From: an uncultured Desulfovibrio sp.
GTDB taxonomy: Bacteria > Desulfobacterota > Desulfovibrionia > Desulfovibrionales > Desulfovibrionaceae
Length of the DNA stretch: 64,000 bases
Direction: 5' to 3'
Assembly: GCA_913060505.1 (NCBI GenBank)
Contig: CAJXRQ010000001.1
Span: 186,001-250,000 of the forward strand
A program made the translations under genes and the position numbers. Below the pieces are notes generated by a model, which saw only the letters and a list, made by a program, of their open reading frames with translations, was not told the DNA's origin and did not search any database. Below are positions 16,530 through 27,000 of the stretch, piece after piece (position 1 is the stretch's first letter; each line of letters begins with the position of its first letter).

Positions 16530-17609
16530 ATGGCACAGATCAATGCCTTTTTCAAAATGCTTAACGACCTTGGCGGCTCGGACCTGCATTTGAGCAGCGG
16601 TTCCCAACCAATGCTTCGAATCCGCGGGGACTTGCAGCGAGTCAAATTCAAGGAGCTGGACAACCGCGAATTGCAGGACATGCTGTATGAGATTACGCCT
16701 GAGCCTAAAATCAAGGAATTTGAAGAGTGCGGTGACGTGGACTTCGGATTTGAAATTCCCGGACTGGCACGTTATCGCGTGAATTTTTTCCGTCAGCTGC
16801 ACGGCATTTCCGCAGTTTTTCGCCAAATCCCCAGCACGGTTTTGAGTCTTGACGATTTGTCCATGCCGGACATCCTCAAGGAATTGACCATGCTGCCCAA
16901 AGGATTGGTCCTGGTGACCGGTCCTACCGGCAGCGGCAAATCCACTACGCTTGCGGCCATGATTGATTATGCCAACCGCAAGCGCAAGGATCACATCGTT
17001 ACCATTGAAGACCCGGTGGAGTTCGTCCATACTCCGGTAAACTGCCTTATCAACCAGCGTGAGATCGGACGGGACACCAAAAGTTTCAAGGCCGCGTTGC
17101 GTGGGGCATTGCGAGAGGATCCCGACATCATCCTCGTGGGCGAGATGCGTGATTACGAAACCATAGCACTGGCATTGGAAGCTGCGGAAACCGGGCATCT
17201 GGTACTTTCCACATTGCATACCATCTCCGCACCCAAAACCGTGGACCGCATCATTGAAGTGTTTCCCGAGGAAATGCAGGCGCAGGTGCGAGCCAGTTTT
17301 GCGGATTCCTTGAAAGCCATCATCTCCCAGACGCTTTTCAAGCGCGTGGACAAGCCGACCCGTGTGGCGGCGCAGGAAATACTCATTGGCGTCCCAGCGG
17401 TTCGCAACCTGATTCGCGAGAACAAGAACCACCAGCTTCCCTCCGTGTTGCAGACAGGGCGGCATCATGGCATGCAGACCTTGGACGATGAGATAGAAAA
17501 GCTGTTGCGCCACGGCATGATTTCGTCCGAAGATGCCTACCGCAACGCTACGGAAAAAAATCGTTTTGCTTCAGGCGTGGGCATGAACACATTGAGCGAT
17601 TTGGGGTAA
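16530..17609 (+). CDS. pilT: Twitching motility retraction ATPase PilT
   Basis: The 359-residue protein matches PilT, the hexameric ATPase that depolymerises type IV pili. It has the N-terminal PAS-like domain starting with NDLGGSDLHLSSG, Walker A GPTGSGKSTT, Asp box VTIEDPVEFVH, Walker B IILVGEMRDYETI, a His box (TGHLVLSTLHT) and the PilT-specific AIRNLIRE motif in the form AVRNLIREN. Length agrees with the family. Two bases separate its stop from the next ATG, so it is co-transcribed with the PilU-like paralogue. With a retraction motor the locus should make dynamic pili, which MSHA loci without pilT depend on other genes to do. Confidence 0.93.
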   Translation: MAQINAFFKMLNDLGGSDLHLSSGSQPMLRIRGDLQRVKFKELDNRELQDMLYEITPEPKIKEFEECGDVDFGFEIPGLARYRVNFFRQLHGISAVFRQIPSTVLSLDDLSMPDILKELTMLPKGLVLVTGPTGSGKSTTLAAMIDYANRKRKDHIVTIEDPVEFVHTPVNCLINQREIGRDTKSFKAALRGALREDPDIILVGEMRDYETIALALEAAETGHLVLSTLHTISAPKTVDRIIEVFPEEMQAQVRASFADSLKAIISQTLFKRVDKPTRVAAQEILIGVPAVRNLIRENKNHQLPSVLQTGRHHGMQTLDDEIEKLLRHGMISSEDAYRNATEKNRFASGVGMNTLSDLG

Positions 17610-17611
17610 CC

Positions 17612-18805
17612 ATGGATTTTGACAGGCAACGCATTGACGCTCTCATGCGGGAGGTTCTCGAATTTGACGAGGGCGTTTCCGACGTGCTGGTCACGGCTGG
17701 GCGTCCTTTGCAGGCCGAAGTGAACGGCGAATTGCGCACTGTTGCCTTGCAGGATGATCCTGGCGTATTCGGTCCGGCGGATACCAAGGCGTTCGCCGTG
17801 GCTCTGATGAACGGCAACCGGCGTTGGCATCGCCAACTCACCGGTAGCGGGGCCTGTGATTTCTCGTATTCCGTGGCCGGTCGTGCCCGGTTTCGCGTGA
17901 ATATTTTTAAACAGCGTGGCACGTTGGCTGTAATCATGCGCAAGTTGCCGACCTCGGTTCCAACCCTTGAGCTTTTCGGCCTGCCGCAGGTCTTTGCGGA
18001 CATGGCCGCCGAGAATCACGGACTGGTGCTGGTGACGGGCGGAACCGGGACCGGAAAATCCAATTCGCTTGCCGCATTGGTGGACAGCATCAATGAAAAA
18101 CGCGCCGTACATATTCTGACCCTGGAAGACCCCGTTGAATTCGCGCACAGGCACAAAAAAGGCACCGTGAATCAACGGGAGCTGGGCCTTGATTTCGATA
18201 CGTTTGCCAGCGGTTTGCGTGCGGCGTTTCGGCAGGCTCCCAAAGTCATCCTCGTGGGCGAAATCCGGGACCGTGAAACCATGGAGATCGTATTGCAGGC
18301 GGCGGGAACCGGGCATTTGGTACTTTCCACTCTGCATACCACGGATGCCGGAACCACCATCAATCGTATTTTGGGCCTGTTCGACAGTTCCGAAGAGCGC
18401 ATCGTACGCATGAAGCTGGCCGAAAGCCTTCGCTGCATCGTATCGCAACGATTGTTGCCGGACGTGAACCATGAGCGTGTGGCCGCATTCGAGATTTTGC
18501 GCAGTACGCTCCGTATCCGGGAGCTTATCCTCAACGGCGAATCCGATGAAAAGACATTTTACAATGTATTGGCGGAGAGCGGCGCTCACGGCATGCAGAC
18601 CTTTGACCAGCATTTTTTCCAGCTTTATGAGCAGGGAATCGTGACAGAAGAAACGGCCCTGCTTTCCGCTACTGACCGGGCCTTGCTCAAACGTATGATT
18701 GACGAACTCAAGTCTGCGCGGGGGCAATCGGTATCCGATTTGGTGCTGGAAGGGTTGGAAGAGCGTGAGGATGATGACGATCTGATTGGCGGTATTGGGC
18801 GTTGA
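17612..18805 (+). CDS. PilU-like second retraction ATPase
   Basis: A 397-residue PilT paralogue follows pilT directly. It keeps the PilT/PilU fold: an N-terminal domain, Asp box LTLEDPVEFAH, Walker B VILVGEIRDRET and a His box. It has a longer acidic C-terminal tail, as PilU proteins do. The Walker A reads GGTGTGKSN, with Asn in place of the usual Thr after GKS. The segment at the AIRNLIRE position is TLRIRELILNG, clearly diverged. In known systems PilU assists PilT and is not a fully independent motor; the same is likely here. Its gene converges with the diguanylate cyclase gene 13 bases away. Confidence 0.85.
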   Translation: MDFDRQRIDALMREVLEFDEGVSDVLVTAGRPLQAEVNGELRTVALQDDPGVFGPADTKAFAVALMNGNRRWHRQLTGSGACDFSYSVAGRARFRVNIFKQRGTLAVIMRKLPTSVPTLELFGLPQVFADMAAENHGLVLVTGGTGTGKSNSLAALVDSINEKRAVHILTLEDPVEFAHRHKKGTVNQRELGLDFDTFASGLRAAFRQAPKVILVGEIRDRETMEIVLQAAGTGHLVLSTLHTTDAGTTINRILGLFDSSEERIVRMKLAESLRCIVSQRLLPDVNHERVAAFEILRSTLRIRELILNGESDEKTFYNVLAESGAHGMQTFDQHFFQLYEQGIVTEETALLSATDRALLKRMIDELKSARGQSVSDLVLEGLEEREDDDDLIGGIGR

Positions 18806-18818
18806 TCTCTTGCCGGGG

Positions 18819-19775
18819 TCAGGACGAGACTATTTCGATTCTGTTCCTGCCTTTATTTTTTGCCTGATAAAGCATCTGGTCTGCCATGGCCACCAATTCC
18901 TGCATATTGGAATCGGTTGAAGGTATGGCCGTAGCGATGCCCGTACTGACTGTTACCCTGCTTGAGACTTCGGAATCAGGGTGCTCAATATCACTTCGTT
19001 CCAGATTGTACTGAATCAGCACCGCGACGCTTTGTGCTCCTTTGGAGGTGGTGTTGGGCAACACGACCATGAATTCTTCCCCGCCATAACGTGCCATGAA
19101 ATCTGCTGGTCTGCGGATGGAACGGCAAATGATTTCCGCAACGCTCCTGAGACATGAATCCCCTTGCAAATGTCCAAGAGAGTCATTGTATTTCTTGAAG
19201 AAATCAATATCCGTGATCATGACGGACAAGGGTGTTTTTTCCCGCAAGGCCCGTTTCCATTCCTTCTCCAGTGTGGCGTCCAGCCAACGCCGATTCGGGA
19301 CACCGGTCAGCCCGTCATGATGGGAGATCTTTTGTAATTCAGCGGTGAGCCGTTCCAGTTCCAGTTCCCGTTTCTTGCGTTGTTCCGTTTCCGAAAAGAG
19401 CCTGAGAGCCGCACGGACGCGAGCGAGCAGCTCTACCTTGTTAATGGGTTTGTTGATGTAGTCCGTGGCTCCCGCCTCAAAAGCCTGTTCAAGGATGAAT
19501 TCGTTGTCCACGGCCGAAACGATGATGATGGGTACATCCTGATAGATCGGGTCCAGTTTGATGTGGCGTGTGGCTTCAATACCGTCGGTGGTCGGCATCA
19601 TTATGTCCATGATGATCAGGTCTACTTTTTTGTTTTCCGCGGTACAGACATCCAGCTGCTCCCGTGCCTGTTGATAGGAGTTGCAAATGAAAATATCCCT
19701 GAAGCCTGCCAGACTCAGCAGTTCTGCAAGGACTTCCTGCGAAGGCTTGTAATCGTCAATGATCATGATGGCCAT
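18819..19775 (-). CDS. Diguanylate cyclase response regulator (REC-GGDEF)
   Basis: This 318-residue protein has an N-terminal receiver domain (about 1-125; phosphoacceptor Asp57 in LIIMDIMMP) and a C-terminal GGDEF domain. The active-site loop is GGEEF (231-235), which is catalytically competent in known cyclases. An RxxD inhibitory site (R222-D225) lies exactly five residues before it, so product inhibition is expected. The protein should make cyclic di-GMP when phosphorylated, as PleD and WspR do. ATG 19775 is chosen because AGGAG lies six bases upstream. Its position beside the pilus locus, whose assembly ATPase carries a cyclic-di-GMP-type N-terminus, suggests local signalling. No partner kinase is adjacent. 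Confidence 0.93.
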   Translation of the reverse strand: MAIMIIDDYKPSQEVLAELLSLAGFRDIFICNSYQQAREQLDVCTAENKKVDLIIMDIMMPTTDGIEATRHIKLDPIYQDVPIIIVSAVDNEFILEQAFEAGATDYINKPINKVELLARVRAALRLFSETEQRKKRELELERLTAELQKISHHDGLTGVPNRRWLDATLEKEWKRALREKTPLSVMITDIDFFKKYNDSLGHLQGDSCLRSVAEIICRSIRRPADFMARYGGEEFMVVLPNTTSKGAQSVAVLIQYNLERSDIEHPDSEVSSRVTVSTGIATAIPSTDSNMQELVAMADQMLYQAKNKGRNRIEIVSS

Positions 19776-19810
19776 AAACACTCCTGGCTTTGGCTACTAT
19801 TATACTGGAT

Positions 19811-19839
19811 ATAGCAAAGATTATTGGTCCATAAGTCAA
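19811..19839 (-). promoter_or_regulatory. Promoter of the REC-GGDEF gene
   Basis: On the minus strand TTGACT (19839-19834), a 17-base spacer and TGCTAT (19816-19811) lie about 35 bases upstream of the cyclase start. A second TATAAT-like box lies closer to the gene. Confidence 0.45.
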
Positions 19840-19901
19840 GGATAAATGCATAGACAGGGTGTATGGTTCAAAAGAATAGCAATTTGAGATAGAAAAACGT
19901 C

Positions 19902-22900
19902 ATGGCAAAGAACGTAAAAGAAGGCAAAACCGATGTTTCCATGCGGATCTCGCGGAGACATACGTGGTTCCGCCGATTGCTGGCCGGGCTGGCCGTGTGT
20001 GCAACGGCTGTTGTTTTGCTGGTGGCAGCCCTTCCCCATGTTGTGTCTTCCGATTTTTTTCGGCAGCGCGCCTGCAGTTTTTTATCAGACTCAGTCGGGC
20101 TGCCTGTTTCAATTGGAAATATATCATGGCGATGGAATGCTCCGTTTGCCGTTGACCATCTGCTTGTGGGAGTCGAACAGAAAGAAGCCGCAACCGGGCC
20201 GAATTGGTTGCGGGTTGATTCCCTGCGAATGGACCTGTCCTGGACCGGACTGTTGTCCGGAACGGCTGCGATAGATGTGCATATCGCCGGGGTTGCGGCC
20301 CGTACGGATTTGTCCACTTTCATGGTGGATGATGCTGATGTCTCTTCCGAACAGCCTGCAGATTTGCGCGCGCTGACGGATTCCCTTGCCTCGGCCATGG
20401 GGGCGCTGGACAGGGAGTATATCCTGCCGTTTCCAGTTCGTGGGGCTTTTGAAGTTGATGATGCTTCCATTCATATCGCCAATGGACCGGGAAAACCTGT
20501 TTGGCATGCTGAACACATGAACTTTCGCCTTGATGTTTCCGATCCGATCACAAAGCCTATGACCGTGGCCCTTGGCGCGGATGTATCCGTGAAAGGTCTT
20601 GCTCCCCAATTTCCAGATCACCCCGTGCCGCTCGCCATAACGGCCACGTTTTCCAACAAGGCGCATGGCGCAGTGGTTCCTTCCCTGATCGACTGCAACA
20701 TGAATGTTTCCGCGCCCGGTTTTTCCTGCTCTGTGAAGGGAGCGGTTGATAGCGGATTGGTCGCGGATGCCAAGGCCGACTTTGCGACTCTTTCGCCCTA
20801 TGTTTTAGCTTTGATGGGGGAGCCTTCGGTTGAGGTTTCCGGCCGATTTCGCACCAGCATTTCCCTGTTCGGTGATGGGGAGAATGTGCGTTTTGAAACC
20901 ATGGCTGTGCTGGAGGAGATGTCGATTCGGGGCAAAGGGGGGGCTTCAGGAATTGGACCTTTAAACGTTCGCAATACGCAACAGGGAACGCTCGGGCTGC
21001 AATCAGGCATCGTGCAAGTGGAAAGCGGTTCACTGGAAGTTCCCGAGGTGGCCGGGTTGGATTGGAGCGGGCGTGTGCATGGGCTTTATGGTGACGATCC
21101 TGTTCTGGAGGCCTCAGTAGGGCCGATAGAAATCAACCTGAACGGTGTTGTTCCTCTTGTTCGGGATATGGCTCCCGATATTGGCAAACAGATGGACTCT
21201 CTGCAGCTGACAAAGGCCGTTGCACAGATCAATACAGCCATGCTTTCCCTGCACCTTGCGAATGGGCATGGTCGTGCAGACGTTGTTGGGGCTGCGTTGA
21301 ATATCGCTTCTCTGGGTGGGGAGACTGCCGGACAGAAGATCGCCGCGCAGGATGTGCACCTGAGTTTGGCTGAATTTTCTTCTCCTCTTTCCGAGGGCAT
21401 GCCCGTATTGGCCGAAATTCGTGCCGGAATTCGAACAGGGGCAGTGTTCATGGGGGGACTTTCGGTCACTTCCGTTGATGTTCCCATACTGGAAGGTCGA
21501 GTGGAAGACGCTGGCAGCGGCATGACTTCCGGTCTTGTACGCATGGCAGTGCAAGGCCAGTGCAAGCATGTGCAGGTTCCAGCCTTGCCCAAGGCCTTGG
21601 ACTCCTTGGGATTGAAATTGAATATTCAAGAATTTTCCCTTGGGTCACGGCAGCTTTCCGGCGGCTCAATGCGAGTGAGCGCGAATAACGATGAGATATT
21701 TGCCACGCAGGTCAGAAAGCTGGACTTGGGCAAATTCGAGATGCAGGGCCATGTGAAAGCCGTATTGAATCCGGCGTTGGCACAGTCTGTCGGGCTGCTG
21801 CCCGAATCAATGGTCCGTGGCGGTCCGCTCCAATTGAATTTTGATTACAGCGGCAAGCTGCCCGATGCACAGCAGATAAAAGCCGCGACAGGATCAGGAT
21901 CGTTTGCGGACAGGATGCGTGGCGTTTTTTCCGGTGTCCGCACCATGCATGCCGAGGTGGAATTGCAGCCTCTTGACTTTCGGCTGGCTGGCATTGAGTT
22001 GAAAGGGCTGCGCCTGACCGAACCGTTTGTGCTGGATGTGGCCCCGCAGGGGGAGGCCATAACCGCTGACGGAGGCTTGGCTATAGCGGATATTCATGGA
22101 GTCCCCGGTCTGGAAGATGAGTCTTTACCCCTCACTTTCCGGCTTGGCACAACCCTCGAAGATTTTCACTCCCTGAATCTGGAACAGCACGTGCAACTAG
22201 CTCCATTGGATATTCGGTATGTGTCGAAGTTGCACATATTGGATTTCAGCCAGTTGGTGGATTCGTTTATTGCTGACGGATTGAGCGGCGTATTGCAAAA
22301 GGGAAATCTGGAATTCAACTCCCGTTTGGCCGCGCAGCCTGAAGGCGCGTTGCCGGGAACCAGGCATGTTTCACTTTCCGGGTCGATACTGGGTACAGTC
22401 TCGGTTCGTCTTGAAGGAGGACGTTCTCTGGCCGTGGACTGCCGTGCTAAGGCCGACCAAGTACAGGCTTCCCTGAACGACAGCCTTTCAGTGGAGTCGT
22501 TGAAAGGTGACTACTCATTTGCCCGGACGTACCGTATTGCCGGTTCCGGCTCCGAGGAGAAAGCCGATTTGCCTGCAGCCCGTACTTTTGATGCTCAAGA
22601 GCTTTCCCGTTCCGTGCTTCAGGAAGAACGTCGTCAGGAGTCTGTAGCAGATGATCTTTTTGCCCGGCGGGTACTTCGCGATTTGCGTGGTCGGGAGCAG
22701 GGAAACCGGACTTTACGATGCCAACGTTTGTACTGGGCTGGGCCTCCTGTTCCCGTGACCATGCGCTCATTGGAAATGCAGGTGCATGAGGAAGGCGGTA
22801 TTCCGTCCGTGGAATTTTTTCAGGCAGGCGTCATGGGCGGTTCGGTGCAGGGCGGTGTTTTCATCACATCGCACGGTTCCGAAAATGAACGATATGCCAT

Positions 22901-23432
22901 GTCTGTGCGCACGGCGTTTACCGGTCTGGACGCAGATGAGCTTTTGCCCCGGGATGTTAAACGCCTGCAAGGGGAAGATACGGAATTGTCCGGCCAATTG
23001 GCCGTGGACTTGCCCTTGTCCGAGAGCCCGACCCGGATGCTGGAACTTACTCGCGTGCGTCTTGACCTGACTCATATTGGAACCCGCACTCTGGAACGCC
23101 TGTTGCGCTCGTTGGACCCGCATGAGGCCAACAGGACCATCGTGGAGCAACGCAAGTTCCTGCGAATGGGAACACCGCGCAATGTGCGGCTGCGAATTGC
23201 CAATGGCAATCTTTCCCTTTCCGGAGAGGTCGTGGCGCTTGGGATGCGACTGGATTTGCCCCGGCTGACCCGATTCAATCTTGCAGGTTTACCGGTCCAT
23301 GATATGATGGAGAAACGTCTGGCCTCCATTGGCCCGGTGGTGCGAATCCTGAATTTGTTGACTGCCGATGTACTGCAAACAACTACCCGTGGCGATGTCC
23401 ACCTTGCGCGGACAACCGAAGCCGGGAAATGA
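19902..23432 (+). CDS. Large AsmA-superfamily (YdbH-like) envelope protein
   Basis: This 1176-residue protein has a basic N-terminus, one membrane helix (about 27-47, LLAGLAVCATAVVLLVAALP) and a very long beta-rich periplasmic part. The opening after the helix, with LSDSVGLPVSIGNISWRWN, is the AsmA-type pattern, and repeated short beta segments run to the C-terminus. AsmA, TamB, YhdP and YdbH form lipid-conducting grooves between the two membranes. I favour the YdbH branch because the next gene encodes a YdbL-like lipoprotein, the arrangement known from E. coli ydbH-ynbE-ydbL. It is longer than E. coli YdbH (about 880). Twelve bases separate it from the next gene. Confidence 0.7.
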   Translation: MAKNVKEGKTDVSMRISRRHTWFRRLLAGLAVCATAVVLLVAALPHVVSSDFFRQRACSFLSDSVGLPVSIGNISWRWNAPFAVDHLLVGVEQKEAATGPNWLRVDSLRMDLSWTGLLSGTAAIDVHIAGVAARTDLSTFMVDDADVSSEQPADLRALTDSLASAMGALDREYILPFPVRGAFEVDDASIHIANGPGKPVWHAEHMNFRLDVSDPITKPMTVALGADVSVKGLAPQFPDHPVPLAITATFSNKAHGAVVPSLIDCNMNVSAPGFSCSVKGAVDSGLVADAKADFATLSPYVLALMGEPSVEVSGRFRTSISLFGDGENVRFETMAVLEEMSIRGKGGASGIGPLNVRNTQQGTLGLQSGIVQVESGSLEVPEVAGLDWSGRVHGLYGDDPVLEASVGPIEINLNGVVPLVRDMAPDIGKQMDSLQLTKAVAQINTAMLSLHLANGHGRADVVGAALNIASLGGETAGQKIAAQDVHLSLAEFSSPLSEGMPVLAEIRAGIRTGAVFMGGLSVTSVDVPILEGRVEDAGSGMTSGLVRMAVQGQCKHVQVPALPKALDSLGLKLNIQEFSLGSRQLSGGSMRVSANNDEIFATQVRKLDLGKFEMQGHVKAVLNPALAQSVGLLPESMVRGGPLQLNFDYSGKLPDAQQIKAATGSGSFADRMRGVFSGVRTMHAEVELQPLDFRLAGIELKGLRLTEPFVLDVAPQGEAITADGGLAIADIHGVPGLEDESLPLTFRLGTTLEDFHSLNLEQHVQLAPLDIRYVSKLHILDFSQLVDSFIADGLSGVLQKGNLEFNSRLAAQPEGALPGTRHVSLSGSILGTVSVRLEGGRSLAVDCRAKADQVQASLNDSLSVESLKGDYSFARTYRIAGSGSEEKADLPAARTFDAQELSRSVLQEERRQESVADDLFARRVLRDLRGREQGNRTLRCQRLYWAGPPVPVTMRSLEMQVHEEGGIPSVEFFQAGVMGGSVQGGVFITSHGSENERYAMSVRTAFTGLDADELLPRDVKRLQGEDTELSGQLAVDLPLSESPTRMLELTRVRLDLTHIGTRTLERLLRSLDPHEANRTIVEQRKFLRMGTPRNVRLRIANGNLSLSGEVVALGMRLDLPRLTRFNLAGLPVHDMMEKRLASIGPVVRILNLLTADVLQTTTRGDVHLARTTEAGK

Positions 23433-23444
23433 ACGAGGTAATTT

Positions 23445-24050
23445 ATGAACGGCCTGAAGAACATGGTTTGGGCGTTGGTTCTGCTGGCGGTGCTGGCCGT
23501 CGGATGCGGATGCACGTTGGCCAAAGTTCAGGTGGATGTGGCCAGTGAACGGACTACGCTGGAAAATCAGGTGCTTGGTTCCTATAATGCCCTGAATCGC
23601 CAGGCCATGCTGACGGCTTCGGTCCGTGGCGTGGACCCGTTGGGGCGTGTTCAGCCTCCTGCCACCATGAGCGCTGGGGCGCAGGACGCCGTGGACGCCA
23701 TGCAGGTCTTGGCATTTCATGCCGACGATGTGGATGCCTTCAAGGAACTCGGCTGGGTGGGCGAAGCACAAAACGGCTTGTTGCAGCCGTTCGGAATGTT
23801 CCGGGAAAATGTGCCGGATAATTTGAACGCATTTGTCAATCGTTACAGCCGGGATGAATTCGATTCCGTTGTCGAGGCCGTCAATGAAGCCAGAATGACG
23901 ACCATGCGTCGGGTGGTGGAAACCAGTGCGGACCTTGATGTCGGGGATATGGAGCGTGTGCAGGCCGTGTTCGGCTCCCTGAATGCGGAAAACGCCTTGC
24001 CCGGAGAAAAGATCCAGACCGCTGACGGCCAATGGACGGTGAAAAAATGA
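23445..24050 (+). CDS. YdbL-like (DUF1318) lipoprotein
   Basis: A 201-residue exported protein has a lipoprotein-type signal (LAVGCGC, Cys at 24 or 26). Its C-terminal 65 residues resemble the DUF1318/YdbL family: an N-x-AR helix (VNEARMTTMRRVVE) and the closing LPGEKIQTADGQWTVKK. The middle section shows no domain I recognise. E. coli YdbL is shorter and is a soluble periplasmic protein, while the small lipoprotein YnbE is separate; here the two may be merged. The stop overlaps the ATG of the next gene (ATGA), so its product is made together with the giant CHAT protein. Confidence 0.72.
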   Translation: MNGLKNMVWALVLLAVLAVGCGCTLAKVQVDVASERTTLENQVLGSYNALNRQAMLTASVRGVDPLGRVQPPATMSAGAQDAVDAMQVLAFHADDVDAFKELGWVGEAQNGLLQPFGMFRENVPDNLNAFVNRYSRDEFDSVVEAVNEARMTTMRRVVETSADLDVGDMERVQAVFGSLNAENALPGEKIQTADGQWTVKK

Positions 24051-27000
24051 TCCAGCGTACACCGCTGTTAATCCTGACCGCCCTCGTGGTCGCATGGAGT
24101 TGGCTGCCGGCATTTGCCCGGGTGAAACCAAAAGCGTTGAACGTGAACCGGCCGGCCCAGCTGAGCTTTGAGGCGCAGTCCGTTTTGTATGCGGACGTTT
24201 CCACGGACGGCACGCTCATGGCCTATACACGTGAAAGTGACGGCTTTACCGGTCTATGGCTGCGCTCAGCCGCTCCCAATACAGCCATGATTCCCCGCCG
24301 ATTGTCACCGGATGCGGGTAATCATTATTCCCCGGCCTTTTCCCGTGACGGTCGTTTTGTGGCGTATGTGGGCACCTTGTTTGATGCCAAGGGCGATATT
24401 TATGTTCTGGATTTGCAGGGCATGCAGACGGAGGCCCGGCGCATTACGGGACGGGACGCGGCAGACGGCGGGCCGTGTTTTTCCCCGGACGGCAAGACCA
24501 TTTATTATCATCGCACGGTTCCCGGTAGCCGTTTACCGGAATTGGCTGCCCTGAACCTGAACACCGGAAAATCACGATCTTTGGGCCTTTCAATGGATGG
24601 GGCCTTTCCGTCAGTTTCTCCCGACGGGAAAAAGCTGGCGTTCGTGTCCCGGAACAAGGACACCGGGGGTGATATTCTTGTTCTGAATCTGGAAAATGGT
24701 GACGTAAAATCGCTGACAGCCGGAGCTGACAGGGACTTGTACCCCCGTTGGAGCCCGGATGGTGAGTACGTATATTTTACACGCGGTGCCGATCATCCTT
24801 CCATCATGCGCATGGCTTTGAGCGGCGGAGAACCATGGCCGGTCACTTCAGGAGCACGGTCCGCCTATCAGCCGATCCCCACGGAAGACCGTTTATATTT
24901 TCTTTCCGAAAGCGAAGGAGTGGGTAACGTCTGGACTTTGCCGCCGGATGGTGCCGTTCCTTCCCTCAACTCGGCCGAAGAACAACTGGCTCTTGCCCGT
25001 GAGATTGCTGCCAGCCCGGATCGGGATGCGGAATTGACCGTGCTCGGCTATTCGCGGGTTTTGGAACGTTTCGGAGACCATGCTGCGTGCTCGGGGGAGG
25101 CTGCTTTTGCCATGGGCCAAACTTTGGAAACCATGGGCAACCATTTGCTGCAGGCCGAAAATGCATATTCCCGTGCGCTTTCATGCGGCAATCCTCTGTA
25201 CTCCGGACTTGCCGAAGTAGCTCGAACCGCTTTGAAATTCCGTTCTTCACTCGTGCAGAAACATGCCAGGCCCAGTGCCAGCGAACTGGCGAAGTTGGCT
25301 GGACAATTCCGGCGTACTGGCGATGCTTATGCGGATTCGAGAGTTCGTGCCCAAGCGCGTCTTGAAGCTTTGCAGCTCTATGTGGAATTCGGGACCATGC
25401 CGCGTGATCTGGATGCGGCATTGGAACTGGCCGACGTGGTGCCCCATGTGGCGGACCCGAAAAAAGACAAGGCCGAGTTGGCCCAGGCGTTGGTGCTCAA
25501 GGGAGACGCCTATGCCCGCTCGGGAACGGGGCGGGCCGTTGTTCCACTGTATGTGCGTGTAGTGCGGGAGTATCCGCAGCAGACACCATGGGTATTGGCT
25601 GCTGTTTCCCGTTTGCTGGACCGAGCGCTTTCGGGGCTGGATTCTTTGGAGCTGCGTATTGGGGCGCTTATGAACGTGGCTTCGGAAAACGAAGAACAGT
25701 TGCCTCTGTTGTCAGCTCTGGCATGGAATCGCATGGGGGATGAATACTATCAGGGCGGTGAACACCAACAGGCTGCCAATGCCTATTCCACAACATTGTC
25801 CCGTTTCGGGGATACTGGCCAGCCTGTTGTTGCCGCACGTATGGCCCTTGCGGAAATTTTGTATGACCAACAACGTTTCCAACGCGCTCTGGATCTCTAT
25901 GAAACAGAAATGGCCGAGCGGGCTAGCGAGGACCGCATCTATCGGTTGGCTCGGGCCGCGTACCTGCAACGTTCGGCTGAAGCAGGACAACATTTGTTGC
26001 GTCTCGGGGAAGCTGGTGCCGCAAGTAGCGTATTTGCCGAGTTGGTGCGGTACGCCCCGGAGAATGTTCCTGCCCATCGCGGCGTGATCCAATGTTCGGC
26101 GGCTTTGGGAACGTTGGAAGAATCAATAGCGAAGTATACCAATAGTTTGCAGAATGACTCGGAGAATCCGGTCCTGCTGTATGGGCTTGGGCTGGCGTTG
26201 ACATACCGTGAATCCCGCGTCGACCTTGAGCGTGCAAGGGACTTGATTGCCCATGCGGTGCGCCAACAGGGGCAGATTCCGTATTACCACCAAACACTCG
26301 GATATGTGCACGAAGTTTTGGAAACCGTCTATGGTGTTCCCGCGGGGTTGGAAAAGGCTTTGCTGGAATATCGTACGGCACGTTTTCTCAATGACAATCG
26401 TCTTGATCCGCAAAATGCCGCTGACCTTGATCTGAACGTAGGCAACGCCTGTTTTCTCCTGCGGCAGTATGAACGGGCTTTTCGCAACTACCAACGGCGG
26501 CTGGAAGCACAGCGTCCGTTCAACAGCGTGGATGCCGAAATAGTATTTTACCAACGTTTGGGGCGTTCCGCCTTTCAGGCCGGAGAAGCGTCTTCAACAA
26601 TTGATGCTTTCAACAGGGCCATGGAATTGGTGGATGCCCATGCCGATCCCCGTTTGCCTTCGGAACGGTTGGGGCAGTTGAGCAAGTACGTCATGGATTC
26701 GGTGTTGCGCCCGGCAATGGATGAAGACGCCGGGACCGTTGAAACTCGTGAAGCAGCCCGGCAAATGGCACAGGAGCAGGCCGAATTGAACAATCGGGCC
26801 TTTGCACTTGGCCGCATGCCTGTCCCCATGCCGCCTTCGGGGCAGTGGGATACCTACAAACAGAGCATGAAGGCGTTACTTGAAGCGCAGAAACGGCTTG
26901 ATGAAAGCCTCCTGAGCAAGGGGTTTGTTTCGGAGGGTTCGATCGAGGCGCAAAGCATGATGCATATGGCGGATGCCGTTCAAACGGCCTTGCGCACACC

